Shown here in pieces: positions 11,174 through 21,582 of a stretch of DNA of 64,000 bases (positions are counted from its first letter, which is position 1; each line of letters starts with the position of its first letter). The stretch lies in the NCBI RefSeq assembly GCF_052857255.1, contig NC_135498.1, forward strand, positions 161,658,124-161,722,123, in the 5' to 3' direction. The stretch is from Amblyomma americanum. Its lineage: Eukaryota; Arthropoda; Arachnida; Ixodida; Ixodidae. Position numbers and translations under genes: made by a program. The notes beneath the pieces were generated by a model that was not told the origin of the DNA, searched no databases, and saw nothing but the letters and a program-made list of their open reading frames with translations.

Positions 11174-11679
11174 AACAGGCTGCTAATGCGCCTACTCCCT
11201 TACATGGTATACTTCAAAGCTGACACGCCGTTTTGTCTGCACTATTGCAGAGAATCCTGATCTCTCCCAACCAAGCCATGCATCCTTTGCACTAACCAAC
11301 GTGCACAACCAAACCTATGTACTCGCCCCTTTAAATCACATCAGTTCCAAAAAATGTGGATGCCAGGTAAAACATGAAACTCAGTTCAAGTGTTCCACAT
11401 TAGTGGTCTGCGTTATTGCCTTGACATGTGGAAAGCTTTGTCAGCCAAACTGGCCCGTGCATTGGGGAACGTCTGGTGGAGCATGCCCGAAATTTCAGTG
11501 ATTTTAAGGACAAGTACGCACATTTGGTTATGCATGCAATTTAGGAAGTGCAAAGGGTGCGTGGCTCCGCTCAGAGACCAAGATTCAAAATGAGAGTGCC
11601 GACAAGACAGCGCAAGTCAGCCTGGAAGCATACCATATAAAGAAATTTTGTTGTAGGTGAATTAGCACCACTCTTCATT

Positions 11680-12018
11680 GTTCTTTGCTGCAGAGGTCAA
11701 CTTTTGACAAGCGGCCAACAATTTTCTTTTTCGTGCGTGTTTTGGTATGTATTAATTTTCTTATACTGCTTGCTAGCGTGTGCATTCTTCGATGCTGTAC
11801 GCTGTATCGCTGCCATCCTTTTCCCTGCCATCCTTTTCCCAGCCATCCTTTTCCCTGCTGTATCGCTGCCATCCCTGTATCGCTGTCATCCTTTCCCCAC
11901 CTGTTCCTCGCCTTTATAAGGTGCCTGCCTTCCATCAATTAAATTTAAGTTGACAGTCCGCGTTTGTGCCTCGTATTTCTCCTCTCGTTCTGTGGATGCA
12001 TGAGTTAGGGCTGTTACA
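11680..12018 (-). mobile_element. MITE-like non-coding repeat, copy 2 (inverted to copy 1)
   Basis: The minus strand reads 'tgtaacagccctaactcatg', 'aacttaaatttaattgatgg', then a variable segment with a GGAAAAGGATGGC minisatellite and 'ttgttggccgcttgtcaaaa', matching copy 1 segment by segment. With copy 1 it forms a ~1.1-kb inverted repeat around a 500-bp spacer. Confidence 0.7.
11805..11890 (+). repeat. ~15-bp minisatellite inside the MITE-like repeat
   Basis: Several imperfect copies of 'gccatccttttccct' and 'tgtatcgctgccatcc' lie in tandem. This accounts for most of the length difference between copies 1 and 2 of the MITE-like repeat. Confidence 0.75.
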
Positions 12019-13047
12019 TTTCTTAGGTTCAGAATGCACCAACTAGCCCAGAAAGAAGTTTTAATGAAACAGCAACTGTCTCTCTTTTTCATCGCTGGTA
12101 GCCAAAATACCACCTTATGGCCGCTTAGGCAGCAATCACGGTATTCGCCCCAGGGCAAGCCATCCTGTGGCTGCAGCAAACGAACATGCCAGAACAATGT
12201 TGTGTGTATTCTTTCTCATCATGGAATGACAGTGGCAAGTGACAATAGCCAGCGTAATATGCCTTTATGCAAGAGCTGCCAGACCCAACAGAAAAGTCAG
12301 CTGTGCTTCCAAGAGAGAAAGCATTTTTTATGCACCTCTATGCAACAAAACAAAGCAGTCTGAACAACGTATTACGAAAGAGGTTTAGTATAATATGTAA
12401 CTTGCAATCTCTTGCTACTGAAATAAACATGTACATGCTCACCTGTCCATTCACGGCATCAAGTGTGTTTAGTGGCAGGGTAGCAGGAGCCTTTGCTTGA
12501 GTAGTGTCCTCTGCACATATCGAGGTCAGAAGACATCACACTTTTGACATGAAACGCAGTTTGGCCAACTCAGAAACCATGACCATAACTCGATGATGGG
12601 CTGCAGAAGTCTGGAAGTCAGCTACCCAGCAAAGCAAGAACTCCGTCATGGCACGTGTTGCCCTGCCCGCAGAAGTTGGGTGCAGTGCTGGAGATGATCG
12701 CCTTATACCCCACATGCATGTGACAAGCAGCAGTTAGGAACAGCTCTGCTTCATCTCCCATCGCAAGTAATGGCTCAGCACGGGTGTGCTTAATCCTTTT
12801 ATCACAACATAAAGCAGGAGCGTGCAGAAAAGATGTGCAACGTTTCTGTGCCTCCCTAAGTCTCCAGTGCTGCACCAAATTTCTTCAGCCAAAACAGTTC
12901 TAGTCATCATGGTTAAGGAGTATTCACTCTGTACGGTAGCAGACCAAGATTTTTGCAGCTCGCCCATTGTGCAGGATGCGGGCAGTGCTCTTCCAGTAAA
13001 AAAGGAGAAAAGGGAACGAAGCTTTCTAGGTTCTACCCGCATGTGAA

Positions 13048-13197
13048 GTAGCGTCGGCACTCGATGTTGCAGCACGCTACTTCTCTCCCAATGAGAACTC
13101 TGACGTTGCACTGGAGCTCTTGGACAAGCTCCAAATGATGCTGATGGAGTCTCAGCAGAAGAAACAGAAGCAAATGCACATCACCGATTACTTTTAA
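13048..13197 (+). pseudogene. C-terminal end of a pogo/Tigger-like transposase
   Basis: An open 49-codon segment starts VASALDVAARYF, continues through an acidic/Leu helix, and ends QMHITDYF followed by TAA. The Q-x2-I-x2-Y-F ending fits the PCNA-interacting (PIP) box that closes pogo-type transposases. Nothing upstream could be joined to it, so this is a 5'-truncated remnant. Downstream at 13478-13530 repeated 'taattcgaac' motifs resemble the terminal sequence of such elements. Confidence 0.6.
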
Positions 13198-13477
13198 TTT
13201 TGAAAATCCTTCCCCATAAATAAACATGCATTGGAGCATAAATTGTGTCCTATATTAAAGCACTAAAGCTTGATTCTTACGCGAATGCATTCTAGTACTT
13301 GTTTCCGGTGCATAACTGGCCAATCAATTTTATTTGCCATCAGGACCGCAAGAATTTTATTCTCAGAATTGTTCGCCACAAACTTGTGGCGCCCAGATCG
13401 TGATAATAATTCTAGGTGTGACTGCTTCGAATTCAGCCCGTGTGATAGGGCGCAATGACCGCTCATTCCTGCTGCCA

Positions 13478-13530
13478 TTCGCTAATTCGAACTTCGCCTA
13501 ATTCGAACAATTTTCCAGTCCCTTTCGGGT
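13478..13530 (+). repeat. probable terminal sequence of the pogo-like remnant
   Basis: Short repeats of 'taattcgaac' and 'aacaattttccagtcc' lie 280 bp after the transposase stop. Tigger/pogo relatives in arthropods carry AT-rich termini of this kind; the match was made from memory and no partner inverted repeat was found. Confidence 0.4.
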
Positions 13531-13756
13531 TAGATTTAATGAGCTGTCATTGTAAAAGAAAATGATGCAAATAAATCAAAACAAACATGAGTGCTTGATT
13601 TTAATGGGTCACGGAGGTTTTTTTCAGCATAGTTGGAAATTCATTTTATGGTGAACAATTGCACAATTGTTTTTTCTTCAGAAATTTTCTGGATGAATCG
13701 GTCTCTAATGAATGAGCAAATTGTCGAGCTGTTAAGAACCATCAGGTACTGCTCAC

Positions 13757-15215
13757 CTTCAACATGCTCCCCTCGGACGACGCATCAGGGGCATCCAAAG
13801 TACCCGTTGAAGGGGACCATATTCAGTACCGCTGCCCTTGCGGGCGCATCGACTGAGCAACACAACACAGCTGGTTTAGAGTAGTGTGAAGTTGTCAGAT
13901 ATGTCCACTTAACCCCTTCGGTAGTGTCGACTTCAATTACAAACTTCTTCAAGAAAAGTTGCATGTTCGGGTGTTTCTTGCCGAACCAGAGCCCAGCAAG
14001 TACAGGATGCTTAAAGCGCAAGTGCAGTGGCAGTTCATTCAAAATGAACTGTAAGGGCCGCACTGAGGTCTTTGACGATTTCCGAACATGACTCCCGTCA
14101 GTGTTGGTAGTGAGTGAGGTCATCTTTCGGAAGTCTTTCCCACATTCTGCTTGAGCACTGAGCACTTGTAATGTCAGAAATGACAGACTGTGGCTCTTGA
14201 AGCTTCTCCAGGTTTTCATGAAGCTTGGGCTTCGTGCTTTCAGTTGCAAAGCGGAGTTGCTTATGCAAATTCAGAATGATCAAAAATGAGCCGCGGTCCT
14301 TGAGTTTCTGCAGGACACTGGTGCACCGCCAGTTGGGGCACTGTGCTGACATCTCAATCATATTTGAAGAGCACCGCATGTCTCGCAGAAATAGTGGTAC
14401 TGCACAATGTCTTGCTATTCCTTGCACCACAGTTTGCGAAAAGCATATGTGCTTTGGGGCAGATTTTGTCCAAATAGAAAATTTATTAGCTTTATTAATT
14501 CCCCTAAAGCGGCCCACGTTAGGCCATGTGACACTGCATATGCCATAACAGCTGCTATAGCACCCATCTTCGTCAGCTCTGCATTTTGCAACTTTTTGTT
14601 ACTGAATTGTGCAAAGGATGACAGCAACCCATCATCTTCATCTTCAGAACTCTCAGATTCTTCACTGAGACTGCCACTGCTGAGGCCAATGTCATCACCC
14701 ACCTCAGAACTGGCTCTATTGCAGGTGTCACTTTCTGGTGGCAGCTAATCATTTTCAAAGTCGTAGTCACTCTTCTTGCCAACGTCACCACTCATATTAC
14801 AACTGGCGTCGGTGCAAGAATCACTTTCTGGTTGCAATTTGTTATTTTTAAAGTCGTAGCTTGGAGGCTCTGCGTCGGCCACTGCACCACTGGCTCCGTC
14901 TTGCGCGGCAACTTCAATGGGCAGAACGTCTGGGTAGTCAGTGGAGTGCACTTCATCCCTCGGCTCCGTACTGCCCGCTGCGTCGTCCGTGTTGCCCCAC
15001 GCGGTGCTTTCAGTGGAAGGTGCGTTTGGTTGACCGCTGGAGACACTTCCATTACATGTAGGTTTGACCGTGAGCACGGTGGCACTCAACGGACCGACAA
15101 CGGCTGCCCCACAATGGCCCTTTTGACGCCTGTAGAGAGTTGCGCTCGGCACGTCAAAGTCAGCGCCGGGCTCCAGATACTGCTTACGCCGTTTCTTTGG
15201 AGCAGATCCAGACAT
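13757..15215 (-). pseudogene. tnp2-like (CACTA/EnSpm-type) transposase-derived pseudogene
   Basis: It starts at ATG 15215 with a basic MSGSAPKKRRKQY leader, then a low-complexity acidic region holding two ~31-residue repeats (YDF...PESDSC and YDF...PESDTC), an Asp/Glu/Ser stretch, and a conserved helix block (NKKLQNAELT ... HGLTWAAL). After that come ILNLHKQLRFA, TNTDG, FILNELPLHLRF, LWFGKKHPNM and DAPARAAVLNMVPFNGYFGCP. This order matches proteins with a Transposase_21/tnp2-like domain. It is broken by TAG near 14745, TAG plus a frame change near 14415, another frame change near 14200, and TGA at 13785 where the family has Trp. A GTGAGC donor at 13756 marks the exon end; the following exon was not found. 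The superfamily label is less certain than the transposase-like nature. Confidence 0.65.
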
Positions 15216-17662
15216 CGTCAACGTCAGTAAACCTCAGATACGTATGACCAGCAGATTAAGATCTCGGTGGATTTCGCAATCGCGGATGTTTTGAATTCGC
15301 ACCGACGGAAGGCTACTGGCAACCTAGCAGACGCTTTTATACAACACAGCATCGGCCGCGAAATAGTAGACGCCAGCACGTTTCGTACACGACCGGCTTT
15401 TCCAGCTTGCCTGCACTCAAGACTCAAGCGCGATGGCATAATGGGTGCTTTCTATTCTGAGCAGTACACCATTGAACGCATTTTTTCAATTGTTTCAAAG
15501 AATTAATTTTATCAATTATACGCACTAAATTTTTAATTAGCATCATCATGCTTTTCAACCACCCTTTTTCTCAAACTTATTTTATTTTTAATTAATAAAA
15601 TAAAAACAATGATTTCATTACCTTGTCATCGCACAAAACATGGCAATCAATCATAAAATACTAGAGCCGCCAGTTACCATGATACGTTTTTTTTACGCAG
15701 TCCCCGAATATAGGTCGTTGGTTCGAATCTCAGACGCAAGCTAGGCTCTAACTTGACTAGTAACTTTATGCTGCACGAAACGGTGAATCGTATGACGCCA
15801 TCCGGAACAGCAGACTGTTAGCATGATGCGAGTTTTTTTAAGCAGCACCCGATTCCGACACGCACTCGCGCCGACAGGTTTTCGCCGAAGCGAGCTCCTG
15901 TCGCGTAATATGAAAATTTGTCAGCGTGTATTTAAAACTCCCTTGTTATCAAAAATGATAAGAATGGTTCAATAACTACAGATCACGCACAGCGCCTTCT
16001 TCCACGCTCAAAGAAGGAACTGCCGCACATTTATGTGAAGTTAATTTCATTATCATTTCAAGCTGTTTTCGCAAAAAAAATCAGCTGCAGTGTCCTTTAC
16101 TGAATTATTCCGTTACGTTAGAGAAGAAAGAAGCTACACCGCCAGACAGCACTCATTTTTATTACCTGAGTGCAGGTGAATAGCCACCTGATTCTTGGCC
16201 GATCCCCAGTGTGCGAATGTGCCATCTTTTGATAGGCTAACAACACCAACACAAGGCGTACTGCAGGAATTTGTGGCGTACATCTAATTTGCTTTGGAAA
16301 GGCATTTGTATAGTGCTCTAGAATACTTTGTGTCCAGCAGACATTTTAAACGCAGGCGGCACCACCGACATCGTGAAAACGACGCTATGCGATTCGAGAA
16401 AGCATGTGAAAAATTTCTTGCACTAACGCAGACGCCGTGCCACAAAGGGCTACACAGTTGCGGCGCGAGCACTGCGTTATTTAATATGATCGCCGCGGTA
16501 AAGTCCTCGTACTACACTGCATTTGAAACCGGGAGAATGGCCATACAGTCACTCCGGCAAAGAAATTAACTGTCGCACCGCGCTGCTATGCTCACGGATA
16601 CCTACACACAGCCCCTATTTGCTACATATATGGGAGCCAAACTGGCCTCATCAGGGCGGTATAAGGGTGCCGACTAAAGTACACAGACTCAGACCTCGAG
16701 TGTGATTAACGTATATTTCCCCATTTCCCCCCACAGGCTTTGAGCCTTCCTCTCAAAATAAAGGTCGTTGAATCAGTTATTATTAACGAATTATTAGAGT
16801 ATAGCATGCCTCCTCTCTTCGCTCTATCTCTGCGGTTCAACGTACCCCAAAGTTCTTTGAAGGCTCAGCCTCTGTGGGGTTATTTAGAGCACACTGACAT
16901 ATGTACCCCTGTCCAAGGCAAGAATCAAGTTCAGGAAATGAATCAATAATTGTACCAGCGCACGAGTAAAATGCTCTTTTTACCTAGAATCAGTATGCAT
17001 GTTCTCTTGGACATACTGGACTCGTGAGAACTCGTGTGGACTCGTTTTCATGTCATGCAATGTATACATGTGACGCTCCATTGTACTTACATGACGATAT
17101 CTACAAGGAGTAGAATTTTCTGTGTGTCAACCTTTCCTGTGTGTCAACCTGACTATGTACTGCACTGATATTCGTGACTATAGCGCTGAAGCATTCTTGA
17201 TAATGTTCAGTCCGCGTATCAATACTGTTTTCTTCAGTGCTAGCAAAGGGGAACCAAATTGAGGTATGGTTCCAAACACCGAACGCAGCCATTCACGGAT
17301 GTAGCCGTAGCCATGCCGTAGCCGAAACTTGAAATATATTGGTGCAGTGAAGATGGAGCGGTACTAGGGTACTACCTAGCGTGCGTTCTCGCACTTGCAG
17401 GTAAGCCTGCCTTTGTATGATTTGCTTAACCGTATCCAGAAAGAGCTTAGCCGGCGCCAGCACTTGTTTAGAGCGCGCGAGCTGTTTGCTCCGGTCCTGA
17501 GTAGCATTCGCCATTAGCTGCAATTGTGCCTCGAACATGCCTGGCACCTGCCGGCCTGCGGTTGGCTGTGTGCGTTTTGCTTCTGTTGGCTGTGCAGACT
17601 CAATCAGAGGTACTGACATTCACTGGTAACATTTGCATTCGAGCGCAGTCGAGTACACAATT
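15216..17662. other. no gene recognised
   Basis: Mostly AT-rich and without splice-bounded frames or a recognisable repeat family. Short frames around 15270-15500 and 16290-16570 have no domain and no splice context. Confidence 0.4.
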
Positions 17663-17861
17663 TATAAATTTTATTTTGTGGGGTTAAACGTACCGAAGCG
17701 ACACATGGACCATGAGGGATATAAAAGTGGTCCGGAATAATTCAGACCTTCCGGGATTCTTTAACGTGCGCGTACATTGCACAACTCTAGGCCGATTTGT
17801 ACTTAGCCTCCATCGCAATACGGCCACCACGACCGAACGCCAAAGCCACTGAGCCACGGGA
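17663..17861 (-). mobile_element. tRNA-headed SINE, diverged, next to a G run
   Basis: The minus strand reads a 'cccgtggctcagtggctttgg' head, the 'cacgttaaagaatcccggaa' module and a 'gtttaaccccacaaaat' tail. A 20-nt G run (17862-17881) directly adjoins its 5' end. Confidence 0.75.
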
Positions 17862-18530
17862 GGGGGGGGGGGGGGGGGGGGTCCGAATAGACATGCAGAC
17901 CGTACAGGCACAGTTTGGCCCTAGCAGATCAGCTACGCTAAAGTATCGCTTCATTTGTTTCTAAGCACACCGCTCGAGCGCTCTTCACAAGTGTAGTGCG
18001 GTCCTGTTCTGTACTCGCGTGCGGTCCCAGGCGCCAGGCCGCAAGGCATTGAATACGGCTGTAGCGATGCAGCACCACTACAGCCATGTTCGCCTTGCGG
18101 TCGTGGTCAAATGGCTGCCATCGAATGTGTTTAGCTATTTGTCCGCTGCTGAGAGCACGACGACCAGGCGAAGTGCAAGCAGTAATGTTCCGCTCTTGTT
18201 TTCCCAACACTTGGCTGTACCTACAATAACCTATACCTACAGTGTACAAATTGTGTTCTCTACATCAAAAATTGATACCACCATACTGATGGTCAATGTA
18301 CAGCTGCACAGATGGTGTAATATAGTGTGGTTTTGAGTAAGGTATATTTGGTGTTGCCAAGGTGTGAAGCTTTGCGTCTGTGCCGAGTTAGTTCTGTTCA
18401 TGGCAGGTTGATCAGGAGCACAAAAGCAACAGAAAGTTTCTCATCTCATAGCTGTATTAAAGCTGGAAAGTTACCCCATTTTAACCCATGAATGCAACTA
18501 ATTCAAATCTGGACCACATTCTCTTTTCAG

Positions 18531-19160
18531 ATGCATTCGATTCATTAATGAAAAAAATAAAACTGATGCGGGAACCGCTGCCGCGTTCCATTGAAAAAGC
18601 TGATGAGAGGGTGCCAGGCGATGAAAGGGTGCCAGGTGAAAAGAGGGTGAGTATGCAGTCACTCATGTGTATTCTTTGAATTCTGTAGGTTTGCACCAAG
18701 CGCCTTTGGCGTACATAATCACCTATCTTGTGGGTCCATCTCAACCCTATTACTTTTTCAAAAAAGGCAAAAACCATAGAGAATTGAGACTTATAGTACA
18801 ACAAATAAATTCACTGTATTTTCTTTACCAGAGCTTGCTACAAAAAAAGAAAGCTCTCAAGAAGCAGAAAGCTGAGAGTAGCAGCCTTCATTCTGAAATT
18901 ATTGAGGAGCAGGAGCAAAAGGTAAATTTATTGGAGGTTTTTTTTTATTTTACGAGTAGCATCACTGGCGGCAATTTATTGGTGCACATTATTTCTGTTT
19001 TCTACGTTATTGTTCTTGTGCATTCTAACTTTTTGACTGCGGTGTTCGGCAGCATAAAGGATGCCCTGGCCCGAAAAGATAAATAGGCGAATGCGTAGGG
19101 AATTACAGGCTGCCAATGAGTTAAATAGGCAGCTTACGAGCGCCCTGCTGGGGAAAATTG
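18531..19160 (+). CDS. possible coiled-coil exons of an unidentified gene
   Basis: Exon a, 18531-18646, follows TTCTCTTTTCAG and ends at GTGAGT; it contains two copies of an 18-nt unit (DERVPG DERVPG). Exon b, 18832-18921, follows TTCTTTACCAG, is Lys/Glu-rich and ends at GTAAAT; phases 0-0 join a to b without a break. A third segment ending at 19160 (GTAAGC) reads RRMRRELQAANELNRQLTSA, a coiled coil, but no acceptor gives a clean phase with exon b. The combination resembles the N terminus of BEN-domain proteins, yet no BEN domain is visible. It could also be the 5' part of the Kolobok-like relic downstream. Unidentified, and possibly decayed. Confidence 0.4.
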
Positions 19161-19534
19161 GTAAGCACCTTTGGTTTTATTTTTGCGAGTCGGTTGGCAT
19201 AATACATTAAACTTCAGTGAATTACACAATTCATGCTGTACTCAGGTGCGTCTCTAAACACATATTGACACTTTGGTCTCACCAAGCATCAGGTATGGTT
19301 TCAATGATTGAGCACAGGTGAAGAAACGCAGGCAGGGCATAGACAGTAGGAGTTGAAAGAGGGAAACTATTCACTTATTTATAGCATGGCTCAAGATGGA
19401 GACAAAGAAGTCACGTTTTCTCTCCTTGAGGTTTTTTTGTCCACTCTCTTGCAGACTGCATTTTTGTCACGATATCCCCCATCCAGCTGAGTTCTGACCC
19501 CTGAAGCCATTAGCAGCAGGTTGCAGTAGGCGAT

Positions 19535-19635
19535 CATGTACAAGCGCAAAAAACAGGGACAAAGAAGGACTGGACAACACGAGCGCTTCGTGTTGTCCAG
19601 TCCTTCTTTATCCTTGTTTTTTGCGGTTTTACATG
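19535..19635. repeat. hairpin (foldback) element
   Basis: Two 48-nt arms, 19535-19582 and 19588-19635, are complementary with four mismatches around a 5-nt loop. They start 'catgtacaagcgcaaaaaac'. The arrangement (CATG ends, GCGCAAAA, ACAGGGACA) resembles the hairpin at 46679-46800. Confidence 0.88.
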
Positions 19636-19712
19636 ATTGCAAAGCAACAAGTCGCCCAAAGGTCTGTGCTCCTGTGCAGTAGGCCTCCCAGTTTCACATC
19701 ACACGAGTCCCA

Positions 19713-19846
19713 TGCCCATGCACTCTGCGACGTCGGTGCACGTTAAAGAACCCTAGGGGGTCAAAATTTCCGTAGCCCTTCCTTACGGCGTCCCTCATAG
19801 CCCGAGTTCCTTTGGGACGTAAACAGCCATAAACCAAACCAAACCA
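19713..19846 (+). mobile_element. 5'-truncated SINE
   Basis: Only the second half is present: 'gcgacgtcggtgcacgttaa' at 19727, then the conserved module and a tail ending in repeated 'aaacc'. The tRNA head is missing. Confidence 0.85.
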
Positions 19847-20459
19847 GTTCAACATCGTCCGAAGGAGCAGATTCCCGGGAGGTTCTCCTTCAAACTGGCC
19901 ACCCTCTGGGTCCGCAGGTCACCTAGAATATAGCCCAGGAAGTTCACTGAGCAGCACATAAGGCTCTTCTCTCCCACATGTCGAGGCCGCCCAATTTTTC
20001 CATCGTCGCACTGTCACGGTAGCTGTGTGACCTTTGAAATAATCTTACCAATAGCCATTTCTTAGCAGAGATACGCAGATGCATGAAATATGTAAACTTT
20101 TCAATGCTGCTGTGCTGTGGACATTCGTTTCATGGCATAATGGAAAATCAGTGCTGTCCCACTGATTCGACGCTCCCAAGGCACCCCATTCTGACTCTTT
20201 GTTTGCGATTGCCGTCGTTTGCTTCCTGCACATGGCAGACAACGGCATACACCGAGCAGATGATGTTCACAAAAGTTAGCTGTACAACTCACAGCGCTGC
20301 TTGTTTGTGGCTGTTACGAATTTAAGCTTAAGAGAGGCCTTCCTTTGCTCTGCAAGAGCATCAACATGCTTAAGAAAATGGAAGGAGTACTGCTATACAC
20401 ACCAGTCTAGTGAGCATGCCATAAGTTCACGACTTTCAGATAATTATCTGCCTTTTTAG

Positions 20460-20565
20460 GAGCCACTTCGTAACTGCACGTGCTCTGCAATAAGGAACAC
20501 GGTGGGAACACAGACCACAGAGCAGTGGCCTGATGTGCCCAGCACACCGCTGCGATTTTCTTCTG
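20460..20565 (+). CDS. isolated possible exon, unidentified
   Basis: Open in one frame (EPLRNCTCSAIRN ... STPLRFSSG) between a CTGCCTTTTTAG acceptor and a GTAAGT donor. It does not join in phase to the coiled-coil exons upstream or to 21583 downstream. It may be a remnant of either gene. Confidence 0.35.
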
Positions 20566-21582
20566 GTAAGTAGGATGCACTCCGCAACATGGTAGGGGCT
20601 TCCAGCCTGAAAAGGCTGGAAACCACTACTAGTCAGGTAATAAGTGCACTATTCAGGTAATAAGTGCAGAAAAGTGCTGCAGCTACAAAGGTAAACATCA
20701 GCATCAAACCTCTTGTTGCGGCCAGGACACAGCCGAGCCAACTGCAATGCTGCCTTCCCCGCTGTCGCCCCTACCACCCAGCTTCAGAGCGCAGGGTGCG
20801 CCAACGCCACAGAAGCAAAAGGAAGCGAGTGTGGTGTCGGAGAAATTTTACAGTTTTGATTGGGATTGAGGTGAACAGCGAGCTACAGAGCTCGACACCA
20901 CATACATGCCTTCATTTCATACAAGTGTAGGCAGGTATGTGAAGTGTATGGTTAATACTGTAACACCTACACCAGCATCTGCTCCTGTCACAGCAACCTT
21001 ATGGTCACTGTTTGGTAGCTCAGCCTGAGACTGTGTGGTTAATTCTTGCCCTTAGTGAACAATTTTTGATGCATGCAAAATGCTGAAGGCATCCATATGC
21101 CGAGAAATGTGAGATCATATTTAAGAGCTCCATTTAACTGCAATAATTCAAAGCCCTCAACTATGGTGCCTTTTTCTTTCCCGTTTTTCACTCCTTCCCT
21201 CATACGGCATGAGTGGTATCCGTTCAAAAAGACACACGAACTGTGCTTTCCTTTTTGCTCATAGCCAATTTATGTGTGCATGTGCTGAAGTGCACTCTGA
21301 AATAGGGTATATGCAGTGTTTGATGTAGGGTAGCATGTCAATTACTTCAATAGGTGTTGAAGTCATAATAACCTCAGCGTTAGCGCCAAACGGGCCTATG
21401 AAACGTGAAAGCCACCAGGAATGATTACTTTGACAACATTCATTTTGCATTGTAGGAGTTCACTTGTGGAAACATCGGACAAGGGAAGCTCAGTGAAAGG
21501 TCCAACGTTTTGTATTGCAAGGAAAAAAATATATGATGAGTGCATGGCAACTGGAATGCAGTGAAATGCTATTTATTTTCAG

